Positions 40,580 to 48,824 of a stretch of 64,000 nt of DNA are shown one piece after another. Source of the DNA: Falsiroseomonas sp046052145 (lineage in GTDB: Bacteria; Pseudomonadota; Alphaproteobacteria; Acetobacterales; Acetobacteraceae). Under the pieces are notes generated by a model that made no database searches, was not told the DNA's origin, and saw only the letters and a list, made by a program, of their open reading frames with translations. Within the stretch, counting starts at the first letter, position 1; every line of letters begins with the position of its first letter. Location of the stretch: positions 62,001-126,000 of the forward strand of contig JBJOMW010000005.1 in assembly GCA_046052145.1 (NCBI GenBank), in the 5' to 3' direction. The translations under genes and the position numbers were made by a program.

Positions 40580-41572
40580 TCAGCGCGCGGGGCGCTGCAG
40601 CCCGATCGCGGTGGCAACCCGGCCGAGCTCCTCATATTCGCGGCGCATCACCGTGCCCATCGCCGCCCCCTCAACCCAGCCCGGCGTCACACCCTGCTGT
40701 TCCAGCATCTGCCGGAAGCGGTCGCTCGCGCCGGCCTGGCGGAAAGCGGCCTGCAGCGCGGCGATGCGGTCCGCGGGCACGCCGCGCGGCGCGATCATGC
40801 CCCACCAGATCGTCGTCTCCTCCTGCGGGATGCCGAGCGCGCGGAGCCCCGAGGCCTGCGGGAAGGCCGGGTGGTTATCCGCACTCGTCAGCAGCAGGCA
40901 GCGCGCATTGCCCGCGCGCGCGGTCGCCATCACCACCGCGACGGAGCCGCCATAGAGGTCGATATGCCCGCCGGAGAAGGCATTCAGCGTCTGCGCCGCG
41001 CCCTGGAAGGGAATCGCCTGCAGCTGCACGCCGAGGCTGCGGAACATCCGCTCCGCCGCCAGGTGCATCGTGCCGCCCGCGCCCTCATTGCCGTAGCTGA
41101 TGCTTTCCGGCGGGCGGGAGCGGATCAGCGCCAGCAGATCCTGCGCATTCTGCGCCGGGTGGTTCGGGCGGACGCACATGGTGAAGGGCGCGGTGCCGAC
41201 GATGAACATCGGCTCGAAATCATCCATCGTGTAGCGCGTGCCGAGGGTGTGCGGCACGGACGTGAGCGGCGCGTTCCAGATGAAGCTGATCGTGTGCCCG
41301 TCGCGCGGCGCATCCAGCATCGCCTGCAGCCCGATCGTGCCGGAGGCGCCGGGGCGATTCTCGACCACCACCGGCTGGCGCAGCGCGGGGGAGGCGAGCT
41401 CGGCCAGCATGCGCGCGAACACATCGGTGCCGCCGCCGGCGGCAATCGGCACGATCACGCGCACCGGGCGGTCGGGGAAGGATTGCGCCGCGGCCGGTGT
41501 TGCCGCGAGGCCAAGGCCGAGCGCCGCAGCACCCGCCAGAAGCGCCGCACGGCGCAGCATCGTCCCGATCAT
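40580..41572 (-). CDS. Bug/TctC family solute-binding protein
   Basis: Periplasmic receptor of the tripartite tricarboxylate transporter family, binding carboxylates or related aromatic acids. I chose ATG 41572 (MIGTMLRRAALLAG) because GGGGAG is then well spaced; ATG 41578 adds two residues. A signal peptide is evident (cleavage after AAAQ, near residue 29). The mature protein begins FPDRPVRVIVPIAAGGGTDVFARMLA, the Bug signature, and contains RPGASGTIGLQAM. No TctA/TctB membrane genes lie nearby, as is common for Bug receptors. It is divergent from the cyclase gene. Confidence 0.92.
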   Translation of the reverse strand: MIGTMLRRAALLAGAAALGLGLAATPAAAQSFPDRPVRVIVPIAAGGGTDVFARMLAELASPALRQPVVVENRPGASGTIGLQAMLDAPRDGHTISFIWNAPLTSVPHTLGTRYTMDDFEPMFIVGTAPFTMCVRPNHPAQNAQDLLALIRSRPPESISYGNEGAGGTMHLAAERMFRSLGVQLQAIPFQGAAQTLNAFSGGHIDLYGGSVAVVMATARAGNARCLLLTSADNHPAFPQASGLRALGIPQEETTIWWGMIAPRGVPADRIAALQAAFRQAGASDRFRQMLEQQGVTPGWVEGAAMGTVMRREYEELGRVATAIGLQRPAR

Positions 41573-41710
41573 ACTCATTCTCCCCAGCATCGTCGGCCGC
41601 CTTGGCCGGTTATGAGCAACGAAATGCATGCAAACAACGGGCCGTCCAGGGGGCGTCTTGCGCGTCGCTGCGCTGCGGGGCTCCATGCCATACCACCGAG
41701 GAGGACCCCG

Positions 41711-42403
41711 ATGCCGCTGATCGATCTGAGCCGCGAGATCACCCACAAGATGGCGCGGCTGCCGAACCATCCCTCAATCGAGGTCTATCCCTTCAGCACG
41801 CATGAGGAAAAGCGCGTCGTTGACGGCTATGAATTCTCCTCCGCCACCATGGTGCTGCATATGGGCGACCATGGGGGCACGCATGTGGACGCGCCGGTGC
41901 ATTTCGACGACCGGCCGGGTGCGAAGACCATCGACCAGATGCCGCTCGAGACCTTCTTCACCGAAGCCGTCTGCCTCGATCTCTCGCACAAGCCGCTCAA
42001 GAGCGACATCTCGATCGAGGATCTGCAGCAGGCGATCGCCGCGGCGAAGGTCGAGATCAAGCCGCGCGACACGGTGCTGCTGCACATGGATTTCTACCGC
42101 CGCGCGCATGGCACGGAGGGCTATGTCACCGACTTCCCCGGCCTGACCAAGGACAGCGCCACTTGGCTCGGCAAGCTCGGCATCGGGATGTTCGGCGTGG
42201 AGGCCGTGAGCCCCGGCCGGCCAGGGCGGAACAATTTCGAGGTCCACCATGTCTGCCGCGACATGGGCTTCACGCACATGGAAGGCCTGGTGAATCTCGA
42301 CAAGCTGGTGGGCAAGGGGCGCTTCCGCTTCATCGGCTTCCCGCTGCGCATCAAGGGCGGCACGGGCAGCCCGATTCGTGCCGTCGCCTGGATCGAGGAC
42401 TGA
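41711..42403 (+). CDS. Cyclase/kynurenine-formamidase-like family protein
   Basis: Metal-dependent hydrolase of the cyclase family (PF04199), whose members hydrolyse formyl-kynurenine, isatin or other cyclic/N-formyl amides. The start is ATG 41711 (MPLIDLSREITHKM), with GAGGAGG well placed upstream. The 230-residue protein has the metal-binding HGGTHVDAPVHF motif (His54, His58, Asp60, His64). The late NFEVHHVCRDMGFTHMEGL segment supplies further family residues. The substrate is unknown; the neighbouring oxygenase and isochorismatase-type genes suggest aromatic or amide catabolism, which is inference. Confidence 0.9.
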   Translation: MPLIDLSREITHKMARLPNHPSIEVYPFSTHEEKRVVDGYEFSSATMVLHMGDHGGTHVDAPVHFDDRPGAKTIDQMPLETFFTEAVCLDLSHKPLKSDISIEDLQQAIAAAKVEIKPRDTVLLHMDFYRRAHGTEGYVTDFPGLTKDSATWLGKLGIGMFGVEAVSPGRPGRNNFEVHHVCRDMGFTHMEGLVNLDKLVGKGRFRFIGFPLRIKGGTGSPIRAVAWIED

Positions 42404-42412
42404 GATCCAGCG

Positions 42413-43225
42413 CTAAAGCCCGAGGCGCGTCCAGGCCGCGCGTTCCTCGGCGGCGGCGAGCAGCGCGTCGGCCGACATCCCCGGCAGCAGGCGCGTGAAC
42501 CAGGGCTGGCGGCGCGCGCCGATGCCGATGATCCGCGCCTTCTCCCCGAAGCGCGCCTTGATCTCGGACGACGCCTCGCCCAGCCGGTCGGCGAGGCCGA
42601 GCTCCACCGCCTGCCTGCCCGTCCAGAAGCGGCCGGTGAACAACTGCTCCTCCGGCGCCGCAAGCTTGCCGGCGCGGCGTGTGCGGACCCAGTCCTTGAA
42701 GGTCTCGTGCAGCTCGGCCAGCAGGCCCTGCAGGCGGTCCAGATCCTCCGGCCGCTCCGGGCGGAAGGGGTCGAGGAAGCTCTTCTCCGTCCCCGCCGTG
42801 TGCAGCCGCCGCGCGACGCCGACGCGCCCGATCGCCTCCGACAGGTCGAAGCCCGCCGAGATCACGCCGATGGAACCGAGGATCGAGGCCGCGTCCGCCA
42901 CGATCTCATCCGCCGCGCAGGCCAGCCAATAGCCGCCGGAGGCCGCGGCATCCTCGATGCAGGCGATGACCGGCACCTTCTTCTCATCCGCCAGGCGCCG
43001 GATGCGCTGCGCGACGAGCGAGGATTGCACCGGCGACCCACCCGGCGAGTTGATCACCAGCACGACCCCCGCGAGGTTGCGGATCGCGAAGGCGCGTTCG
43101 AGCAGCGGCGCCATGCCCTGGGCCGAGATGCCGGACGGTGCGAAGCCGCCGCTGCGCGCCGCGATCAGGCCCGAAAGCCGCAGCACCGCGACGCGGGGCG
43201 GACGTTGCAGGAAGGGAATCTTCAT
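42413..43225 (-). CDS. sppA: SppA-type (S49) signal-peptide peptidase
   Basis: Membrane-associated serine protease that degrades cleaved signal peptides. The 270-residue protein is the short form without the duplicated domain. A Ser-Lys dyad is visible: Ser96 in DAAASGGYWLA and Lys148 in GTEKSFLDPF, 52 residues apart as in characterised short SppA. The INSPGGSP oxyanion loop is at 58-65. The N-terminus (MKIPFLQRPPRVAVLRL) lacks an obvious transmembrane helix, so membrane attachment may be peripheral. It ends 10 bases from the convergent cyclase gene. Confidence 0.9.
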   Translation of the reverse strand: MKIPFLQRPPRVAVLRLSGLIAARSGGFAPSGISAQGMAPLLERAFAIRNLAGVVLVINSPGGSPVQSSLVAQRIRRLADEKKVPVIACIEDAAASGGYWLACAADEIVADAASILGSIGVISAGFDLSEAIGRVGVARRLHTAGTEKSFLDPFRPERPEDLDRLQGLLAELHETFKDWVRTRRAGKLAAPEEQLFTGRFWTGRQAVELGLADRLGEASSEIKARFGEKARIIGIGARRQPWFTRLLPGMSADALLAAAEERAAWTRLGL

Positions 43226-43299
43226 GCCCCATAGATGCGCCGCACCGCGGGATGGGCAAGCGGGTCGGGCCGGGCCATGTTGAGGGCCGGAGAGAGCGC

Positions 43300-44505
43300 A
43301 TGAACCACCACCGCGTCATCGTCGCCGGCGCCGGCCCTGCTGGGCTGGTGGCCGCCGCTTACCTTGCCGGGGAAGGGGTCCCCGTCACCATCGTCGAACA
43401 GGCGCGCGACCTGCCGGATGATCTGCGCGCCTCCACCTTCCACCCGCCCACGCTCGACATGCTGGAACGCTTCGGCGTGGTGCCGGCGATGATCGAACAG
43501 GGGCTGGTCTGCCCGACCTGGCAGTTCCGCGACCGCCACGCCGGCGTCATCGCCACCTTCGAGATGGCGCGGCTGAAGGCCGACACCGCCCACCCCTATC
43601 GACTGCAATGCGAGCAATGGCGCCTGACCCGGATGCTGCGCGACAAGCTGGCAGCGAACCCGGATGTCACCTTCCTGTATGACGCGAAGGCGACCGATGT
43701 CGTGCAGGATGCGGATGGCGTTACGCTGACCATCGAGCGGCCGGATGGCAGCACGGAACCGCTCCGCGCCGCCTTCCTGGTCGGCACGGATGGGGCGCGG
43801 AGTGCCGTGCGCCGCGCGCTCGGCATCGCCTTCGAGGGGATGACGATCCCGGAAACCTATCTGACGCTCTCCACCACCTTCCGCTTCGAGCACGTGATCC
43901 CGGACCTCGCCAACATCGCCTACATCTCGGACCCGGAGGAATGGTTCGTGCTGCTGCAGGCGGCGGGGCTGTGGCGCGTGCTGCTGCCGACCGCGCCCGA
44001 GGAAGCGGCGGATGAGGCGCGCATGCTCGACCCCGCGCGGATCGAGGAACGGATGCAGGGCGTGCACAAGAACCCAGCCGGCTACGAGGTTCGCCACCGC
44101 ACCGCCTATCGCGTGCATGAGCGCGTGGCGGAGACCTATGCGAAGGGGCGCGTCTTCCTGGCGGGCGATGCGGCGCATATCAACAACCCACTCGGCGGGA
44201 TGGGCATGAATGGCGGCGTGCACGACGCCTTCAACCTGGCCGAGAAGTTGTCCCGGGTCTGGAAGGGCGATGCGGATCAGACGCTGATGGAGCGCTATTC
44301 GCGTCAGCGGCGGAAGGTGGCGGTCGACGTGGTGCAGCAACAGGCGCTGCGGAACCGGCAGCTGCTGAACCAGCGCGATCCTGCGGTGCGCCGCGCCTAT
44401 CACGACGAGCTGCGCGGCATCGCCGCGGACCCCGCCAAGCACCACGCGCATCTGCTGCGCAGCTCCATGATCCAGTCGCTGCGGGATCTGGAGGCGGTGG
44501 CATGA
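43300..44505 (+). CDS. FAD-dependent monooxygenase (PHBH fold)
   Basis: Class A flavoprotein hydroxylase, probably acting on an aromatic or heteroaromatic acid. The start is ATG 43300 (MNHHRVIVAGAGPAG), preceded by GGAGAGAG. The 401-residue protein has the FAD dinucleotide motif GAGPAG (10-15), the central DG motif in FLVGTDGARSAVRRALG and the GD motif in FLAGDAAHINNPLGGMGMN. Length fits p-hydroxybenzoate-hydroxylase relatives. The substrate is unknown. The next gene, an isochorismatase-type hydrolase, is on the same strand across a repeat-containing spacer. Confidence 0.9.
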   Translation: MNHHRVIVAGAGPAGLVAAAYLAGEGVPVTIVEQARDLPDDLRASTFHPPTLDMLERFGVVPAMIEQGLVCPTWQFRDRHAGVIATFEMARLKADTAHPYRLQCEQWRLTRMLRDKLAANPDVTFLYDAKATDVVQDADGVTLTIERPDGSTEPLRAAFLVGTDGARSAVRRALGIAFEGMTIPETYLTLSTTFRFEHVIPDLANIAYISDPEEWFVLLQAAGLWRVLLPTAPEEAADEARMLDPARIEERMQGVHKNPAGYEVRHRTAYRVHERVAETYAKGRVFLAGDAAHINNPLGGMGMNGGVHDAFNLAEKLSRVWKGDADQTLMERYSRQRRKVAVDVVQQQALRNRQLLNQRDPAVRRAYHDELRGIAADPAKHHAHLLRSSMIQSLRDLEAVA

Positions 44506-44520
44506 CGGCGGGCGCGATGA

Positions 44521-44643
44521 TGGCGGCCAGCGGAGCTGGCCGAGGCCGCGAAGGCGGCCCGCGCACAAACCGCCAGCGCCGCCCCGCGGGCCAGCGGCCT
44601 GCGCGAAGCCAAGGCGGCGGAGCCGCCGCCCGGCGTCTGAGGG
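44521..44643 (-). repeat. Dispersed multi-hairpin intergenic repeat, copy 3 (reversed, divergent)
   Basis: Read on the minus strand it starts CCCTCAGACGCCGGGC and continues with GGCGGC-TCC-GCCGCC, then TTGGCTTCGCGCA, matching the first 40 bases of copies 1 and 2. Its second half differs and carries GGCCGC-CTTC-GCGGCC and GGCCAGC-TCC-GCTGGCC. The TCC loop is kept although the stem sequence is different. It occupies nearly all of the spacer between the FAD monooxygenase and isochorismatase-type genes. Confidence 0.6.
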
Positions 44644-44650
44644 AATAGAC

Positions 44651-45277
44651 ATGTCCGGACATCCCGAAGCCGACATCTACCACCGCCAGGGCCTCGGCCA
44701 GCGTGCCGGCATGGGACAGCGGCCGGCACTGGTCATCGTGGATTTCGTCGTGGGCTTCGCCAATCCGGCGCATTTCGGCGGCGGCAATATCGGCCCGGCG
44801 ATCGCCGAGACCGTGCATCTGCTGGCCTTCGCGCGGCGGCATCGCTGGCCTGTCGCGCATACCCGCGTGGTCTATGCCGATGACGGCGCCGATGCCGGCG
44901 TCTTCACGCGCAAGGCGCCGAGCCTCTTGAAGCTGACCGAAGCCTCGCCGCTGTCGCAGATCGTGCCGGAGCTTGCGCCCGCGAAGGGTGAGCATATCGT
45001 GCGCAAGCAGGGCGCCTCGGGTTTCTTCGGCACGGGCCTTGCGGCCTTTCTGACGGCGCGGGGCGCGGATACGGTGATCGTCGCGGGCTGCACCACATCG
45101 GGCTGTGTGCGCGCGACGGTGGTGGATTCCATGCAGCACAATTTCCGCACCATCGTGGCCACAGATTGCGTCGGCGACCGCGCGATCGGCCCGCATGAAG
45201 CGAACCTCTTCGACATGGGCCAGAAATACGCGGACCTGATGGCGCGGGCCGAGATCGAAGCCGCCTTCAGCGCGTAA
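44651..45277 (+). CDS. Isochorismatase-family amidohydrolase (N-carbamoylsarcosine amidase-like)
   Basis: Cysteine hydrolase of the isochorismatase superfamily, cleaving an amide such as N-carbamoylsarcosine or maleamate. The 208-residue protein has the catalytic triad Asp31 (VIVDFVVGF), Lys119 (VRKQGASGFF) and Cys152 (CTTSGCVRAT). The FANPAHFGGGNI segment resembles the N-carbamoylsarcosine amidase subgroup. The substrate is unknown; the neighbouring FAD monooxygenase suggests a shared degradative pathway. Its last 11 bases overlap the convergent DUF6311-like gene. Confidence 0.88.
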   Translation: MSGHPEADIYHRQGLGQRAGMGQRPALVIVDFVVGFANPAHFGGGNIGPAIAETVHLLAFARRHRWPVAHTRVVYADDGADAGVFTRKAPSLLKLTEASPLSQIVPELAPAKGEHIVRKQGASGFFGTGLAAFLTARGADTVIVAGCTTSGCVRATVVDSMQHNFRTIVATDCVGDRAIGPHEANLFDMGQKYADLMARAEIEAAFSA

Positions 45278-46901
45278 GCCAGCCCGGCGCCAGCACCCAC
45301 ACGCCGTCATAGTGCGCGAGCAGGTCGCGCGCCGGGTCCATGCCTGCTTGTGCCGCCGCCAGCGTCTCCGCGCTGCCGAGCGCGTAGAAAGTGCCGTGCT
45401 CGAAGCGGCCGGTGGCGAGGTCGGCGGCGATGCGCGCATTCAGCGCCGCGACCTTCGCGGGATCGAGCCGCGCGAGATAGACCGCATCCGTCGTCAGTTG
45501 CAGCGTAGCGGCATAGACCGCGATCTCCTCCCAGTGGCGCGCCTGCATGCCGGTTGGCGTCAGGCGCACGCGCTGGTAGCGCGCGGCGGCGTCCTGCCAG
45601 AACGGGTCCTGCAGGCGCAGCGGCGCGACGGCTGCGCCAGCGGGGAAGTAGCGTTCCAGGCGCGCGAAGCCCGGGCGCATATCGGCGAATTGCACGACGA
45701 CCAGCAGCGTCAGCAGCAGCCCCGCGCGGCGCGGGCCGAAGCCGCGGATCAGCGCGACGCAGGCGGCCAGCAGCAGGGCGTAGGCGAAGGGCCAAAGGAA
45801 ACGTTCGGAGGCGCGCAGCGCATCTGCGTAGCCCTGCACGCGCGCCGGCAGGGTGAACAGCTCCACCACATGCCCGCCGATGGAGACGCGATGGCTGATG
45901 GCGACGGCGAGCATGGCCGTGACACCGAGCAGCAGCGGCCAGCGCGCGCGCAGCCACGGCCAGGGCCGGCGCAGATACGCGACCGCGCCGAGCGCGACCG
46001 CCAGCAGCCCGCCAAGCCCGGCATAGGAATGCCCCGTTTCCCAATGGTCGGGCTCCGGCAGGTCGGGCAGCAATGCGCCCCAGGGCGAGGGATCGAAGGG
46101 GGCGAGCAGGTCGAGCTGCATATGCCCATAGCCGCCCCAAGTGCCGCCGAAGCCGCCTGCGAGGGCGAAGAAGCCTGCGAGATAAAGGCCGAACACGCCC
46201 GCGCCCGGCGAGCCAATCGCCTCCACCGCCAAGACCAGCACGCGGCGGTCGCGCGCGACAGCACGCGCCAGCCAGTCGCTGGCCCAGAGCCCAGCGACCA
46301 TCGGCAGCAGATAGGAATGGATCAGCGACGCCAGCAGGATCAGCGCTGCCCACTGCGCGAAACGCAGCCACGGCGCCGCGCGCGTCAGGCAGAGATAGAG
46401 CCCCGCTAGTAGCAGAAAATGTGCACCCAGCGCGAAATGCCCGCCGAGCCGGTTCAGCATGGTCGGCGACAGCGCGAACAACGCCGACCCCGCAAGCCGC
46501 GGCAGCGGATGCGTAGTGAACAGCCCGATCAGCTTCCAAGCCAGTACTGCCTGCAGCGCGCCGCAGGCAAAGAGCCAGAGGCCCCAATACTGTGTGACCT
46601 CGATGAGCGGATGCAGCGCCTTGAAGGCGAAGGCCAGCAGCGGGATGGAATCCGCATAGAAGATCGAGGAGCCGATCTCGATCCCCCAATCCGGATTGAG
46701 GCCGGGCGGCCACATCCAGGGGCTGCGCTTGAAGAAGCTGTAGCCCAGCCAGTACTGCACCGGGTCGGGGCCGATCGTCCCCGTCAGCATCCAGCCGGTA
46801 TGCGACGGCGGTAGGACATGCAGGCCGAAGGTATGGGCGATCACCGCCGCGCCGATCAGCGCGGCGATGATCCAGCCCAGGCGGTGGAAGATCGCCGTCA
46901 A
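45267..46901 (-). CDS. DUF6311-like polytopic membrane protein (GT-C-like)
   Basis: A 544-residue inner-membrane protein with an N-terminal signal-anchor helix (about 8-28), about ten further hydrophobic segments and a soluble C-terminal domain (about 415-544). The first periplasmic loop (TGTIGPDPVQYWLGYSFF) and the general layout resemble DUF6311 proteins and GT-C glycosyltransferases, which use lipid-linked sugars. I recognise no catalytic motif with confidence, so a glycan-transfer role is tentative. It overlaps the hydroxyacid dehydrogenase gene upstream by 4 bases. Confidence 0.75.
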   Translation of the reverse strand: MTAIFHRLGWIIAALIGAAVIAHTFGLHVLPPSHTGWMLTGTIGPDPVQYWLGYSFFKRSPWMWPPGLNPDWGIEIGSSIFYADSIPLLAFAFKALHPLIEVTQYWGLWLFACGALQAVLAWKLIGLFTTHPLPRLAGSALFALSPTMLNRLGGHFALGAHFLLLAGLYLCLTRAAPWLRFAQWAALILLASLIHSYLLPMVAGLWASDWLARAVARDRRVLVLAVEAIGSPGAGVFGLYLAGFFALAGGFGGTWGGYGHMQLDLLAPFDPSPWGALLPDLPEPDHWETGHSYAGLGGLLAVALGAVAYLRRPWPWLRARWPLLLGVTAMLAVAISHRVSIGGHVVELFTLPARVQGYADALRASERFLWPFAYALLLAACVALIRGFGPRRAGLLLTLLVVVQFADMRPGFARLERYFPAGAAVAPLRLQDPFWQDAAARYQRVRLTPTGMQARHWEEIAVYAATLQLTTDAVYLARLDPAKVAALNARIAADLATGRFEHGTFYALGSAETLAAAQAGMDPARDLLAHYDGVWVLAPGWLTR

Positions 46902-47860
46902 ACGACCTGGTTGAACAGCTTAGTCTCGCCGCGGCGCAGCCGGGCGAGGTTCTCCTCCATGAAGTCGAGGACATTGTTCTCGTAGGAGCGCGTCTCGCCG
47001 CCAGTGTGCGGCGTGATCAGTACATTCGGCATCGCCCAGAGCGGGCTTTCGGCCGGCAGCGGCTCATCCGCCGTGACGTCGAGCCCGGCCATGCCGATCT
47101 GCCCCGATTGCAGCGCCGCGACCAGCGCCGCCTCGTCGCAGACGCGCCCGCGCGCGACATTCACCAGGCACGCGCCGGGCTTCATCGCCGCGAAGGCCGC
47201 GGCATCCATCAGCCCGCGCGTCTCCTCCGTCAGCGCGCAGGTCAGTGCGACGTAGTCGGCCCGCGGCAGCTGCGCGCGCAGCGCCGACATGGGATGGATC
47301 TCATCCGCGCCTTCCGCGCCGTTCGCCGGATCGCGGCGGAGCCCGATGACGTTCATGCCGAAGGCCTTGGCCAGCCGTGCGAGCCTGCCGCCGATGCGCC
47401 CGATGCCGACCACCAGCAGCGTCTTGCCGCCCAGCTCGTCCTCGCGCCGCGTCAGGTCGCCGATCATGCCGCGCCAGTGCTTCTTCGCCTGGTTGTCGCG
47501 CGCTTCCGGGATGCGGCGGGCGAGGGCGAGGATGAGTGCGATCGCATGCTCGCTGACCGCATTCGCATTCGCCCCCTGCGCGGAGGCGAGCCGGATGCCG
47601 GCACCCGCCAGCACGGCCTTGTCGTACTGGTCGACGCCCGCGCTGATGGACTGGATGAACTTCAGCCGCCCGCCCGGCTTCGCAAAGTGGTTCCGCCATA
47701 GGCCGGAGACGAGCAGCACATCGGCGTCCACGACGCGCGCCTCCAGCTCCTCCAGGCTGCGCACCTCAATCACCGGCAGCTGGCCGCCGCGCGCCGCATA
47801 GGCCTCGGCGAAGCGGTAGGCGACATGGGCGAAGAGCAGGGTGGGACGTTCGGGCAGCAT
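46898..47860 (-). CDS. D-2-hydroxyacid dehydrogenase
   Basis: NAD(P)-dependent reductase of 2-oxoacids such as glyoxylate or hydroxypyruvate. The start is ATG 47860 (MLPERPTLLFAHVAY). The 320-residue protein has the Rossmann motif VVGIGRIGGRLA and the catalytic residues of the family: Arg in NVARGRV, Glu in TADEPLP and His in ITPHTGGE. The substrate cannot be decided. Downstream of rsmA with a 66-base gap and overlapping the membrane-protein gene, it is probably a separate transcription unit or a read-through tail of the surA-rsmA transcript. Confidence 0.92.
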   Translation of the reverse strand: MLPERPTLLFAHVAYRFAEAYAARGGQLPVIEVRSLEELEARVVDADVLLVSGLWRNHFAKPGGRLKFIQSISAGVDQYDKAVLAGAGIRLASAQGANANAVSEHAIALILALARRIPEARDNQAKKHWRGMIGDLTRREDELGGKTLLVVGIGRIGGRLARLAKAFGMNVIGLRRDPANGAEGADEIHPMSALRAQLPRADYVALTCALTEETRGLMDAAAFAAMKPGACLVNVARGRVCDEAALVAALQSGQIGMAGLDVTADEPLPAESPLWAMPNVLITPHTGGETRSYENNVLDFMEENLARLRRGETKLFNQVV

Positions 47861-47926
47861 AGGTCTCTCCTCGTGTCCGCGGACCAAAGCGCCGGATGAT
47901 GGCGGAAGCAAGTCAGCTGCGGGGGT

Positions 47927-48760
47927 TCAGCCGCGGGCGTGCAGCAGCCGGGCCAGCCGGTCGAATTCCGCGATCGTCAGCGTCTCCGCCCGGCGGGTCG
48001 GGTCGATCTCCGCCGCGTCCAGCAGCGCCTCCGCCTCGCCAAGCGATTTCAGCGCGCCGCGCAGCATCTTGCGGCGCTGTCCGAAGGCGGCAGCCGTGAG
48101 GCGCTCCATCGTCGCGAACAGCGCCGGCCCGGGGTCGTCGGGCAGCGGGGTCAGGCCGACCACGGCGGACCAGACCTTGGGCGGCGGGCTGAAGGCGCCA
48201 GGCGGCAGGGTGAGCAGCAGCGAGGTGCGGCAGCGCCACTGCGCCAGCACGCCAAGCCGGCCATACATCTCCGTCCCCGGGGCTGCGGTGATGCGCTCCG
48301 CCACTTCCTGCTGGAACATCAGTGTCATGGATTCGATGGCCGCCGCGCCGCGCAGCCAGCCAACCAGCAGGGGCGTGGCGACGTTGTAAGGCAGGTTCGC
48401 GACGATCCGGCGCGGCGCGGGCAGCAGCGCCGCCACATCCACCTTCAGCGCATCCGCCTCCATCACCTCAAGCCGGCCAGGATGGGCGGCGGCGAGTTCG
48501 GCCAGCGCCGCCACCGCGCGGCGGTCGAGTTCCACTGCCAGGACCTTCACGGCCGGCGTCGCCAGCAGCGCGCGGGTCAGCCCGCCGGGGCCGGGCCCAA
48601 CCTCCAGCACATGCCGCCCCTCCATCGGTCCGGCAGCCGCGGCGATGCGCGCGCAGAGCGCGGTGTCGAGCAGGAAATGCTGGCCGAGCGACTTCCGGGC
48701 ATCGAGCCCATGCCGCGCGATGGTCCCGCGGAGAGAGGGGAGGTCGGTGTCTTCACCCAT
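47927..48760 (-). CDS. rsmA: 16S rRNA (adenine1518-N6/adenine1519-N6)-dimethyltransferase
   Basis: Dimethylates two adenines near the 3' end of 16S rRNA during small-subunit maturation (KsgA). The 277-residue protein has the QHFLLD start, the SAM-binding LEVGPGPGGLT motif and the catalytic NLPYNVATPLL motif. The start codon, at 48760, lies inside an 8-base stem formed with bases directly after the surA stop, while a strong GGAGGT ribosome-binding site sits in the enclosed region. This suggests coupling to surA translation. pdxA, often found between surA and rsmA, is absent. Confidence 0.95.
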   Translation of the reverse strand: MGEDTDLPSLRGTIARHGLDARKSLGQHFLLDTALCARIAAAAGPMEGRHVLEVGPGPGGLTRALLATPAVKVLAVELDRRAVAALAELAAAHPGRLEVMEADALKVDVAALLPAPRRIVANLPYNVATPLLVGWLRGAAAIESMTLMFQQEVAERITAAPGTEMYGRLGVLAQWRCRTSLLLTLPPGAFSPPPKVWSAVVGLTPLPDDPGPALFATMERLTAAAFGQRRKMLRGALKSLGEAEALLDAAEIDPTRRAETLTIAEFDRLARLLHARG

Positions 48761-48824
48761 CCGCTTCAGACCTCCGGTGCTCGCGGCGTATCGCCGCTGC
48801 GCGCTCCGGTCATCGGATGGGTCA
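48756..48824 (-). promoter_or_regulatory. Start-codon-sequestering RNA structure in the rsmA leader
   Basis: On the mRNA, CCCATCCG directly after the surA TGA can pair with CGGATGGG, which contains the rsmA AUG (48814-48821 with 48756-48763). Between them are a CCGG/CCGG pair and a GCGGCG-ATA-CGCCGC hairpin (48784-48798), and the GGAGGT ribosome-binding site lies next to the inner part. A ribosome ending surA would open the outer stem. The pairing is exact; its regulatory effect is inferred. Confidence 0.55.

Noticed and set aside
44506..44650. Small protein gene in the spacer before the isochorismatase-type gene
   Set aside because: Open frames here come from the palindromic GC-rich repeat and have no ribosome-binding site or protein-like composition.
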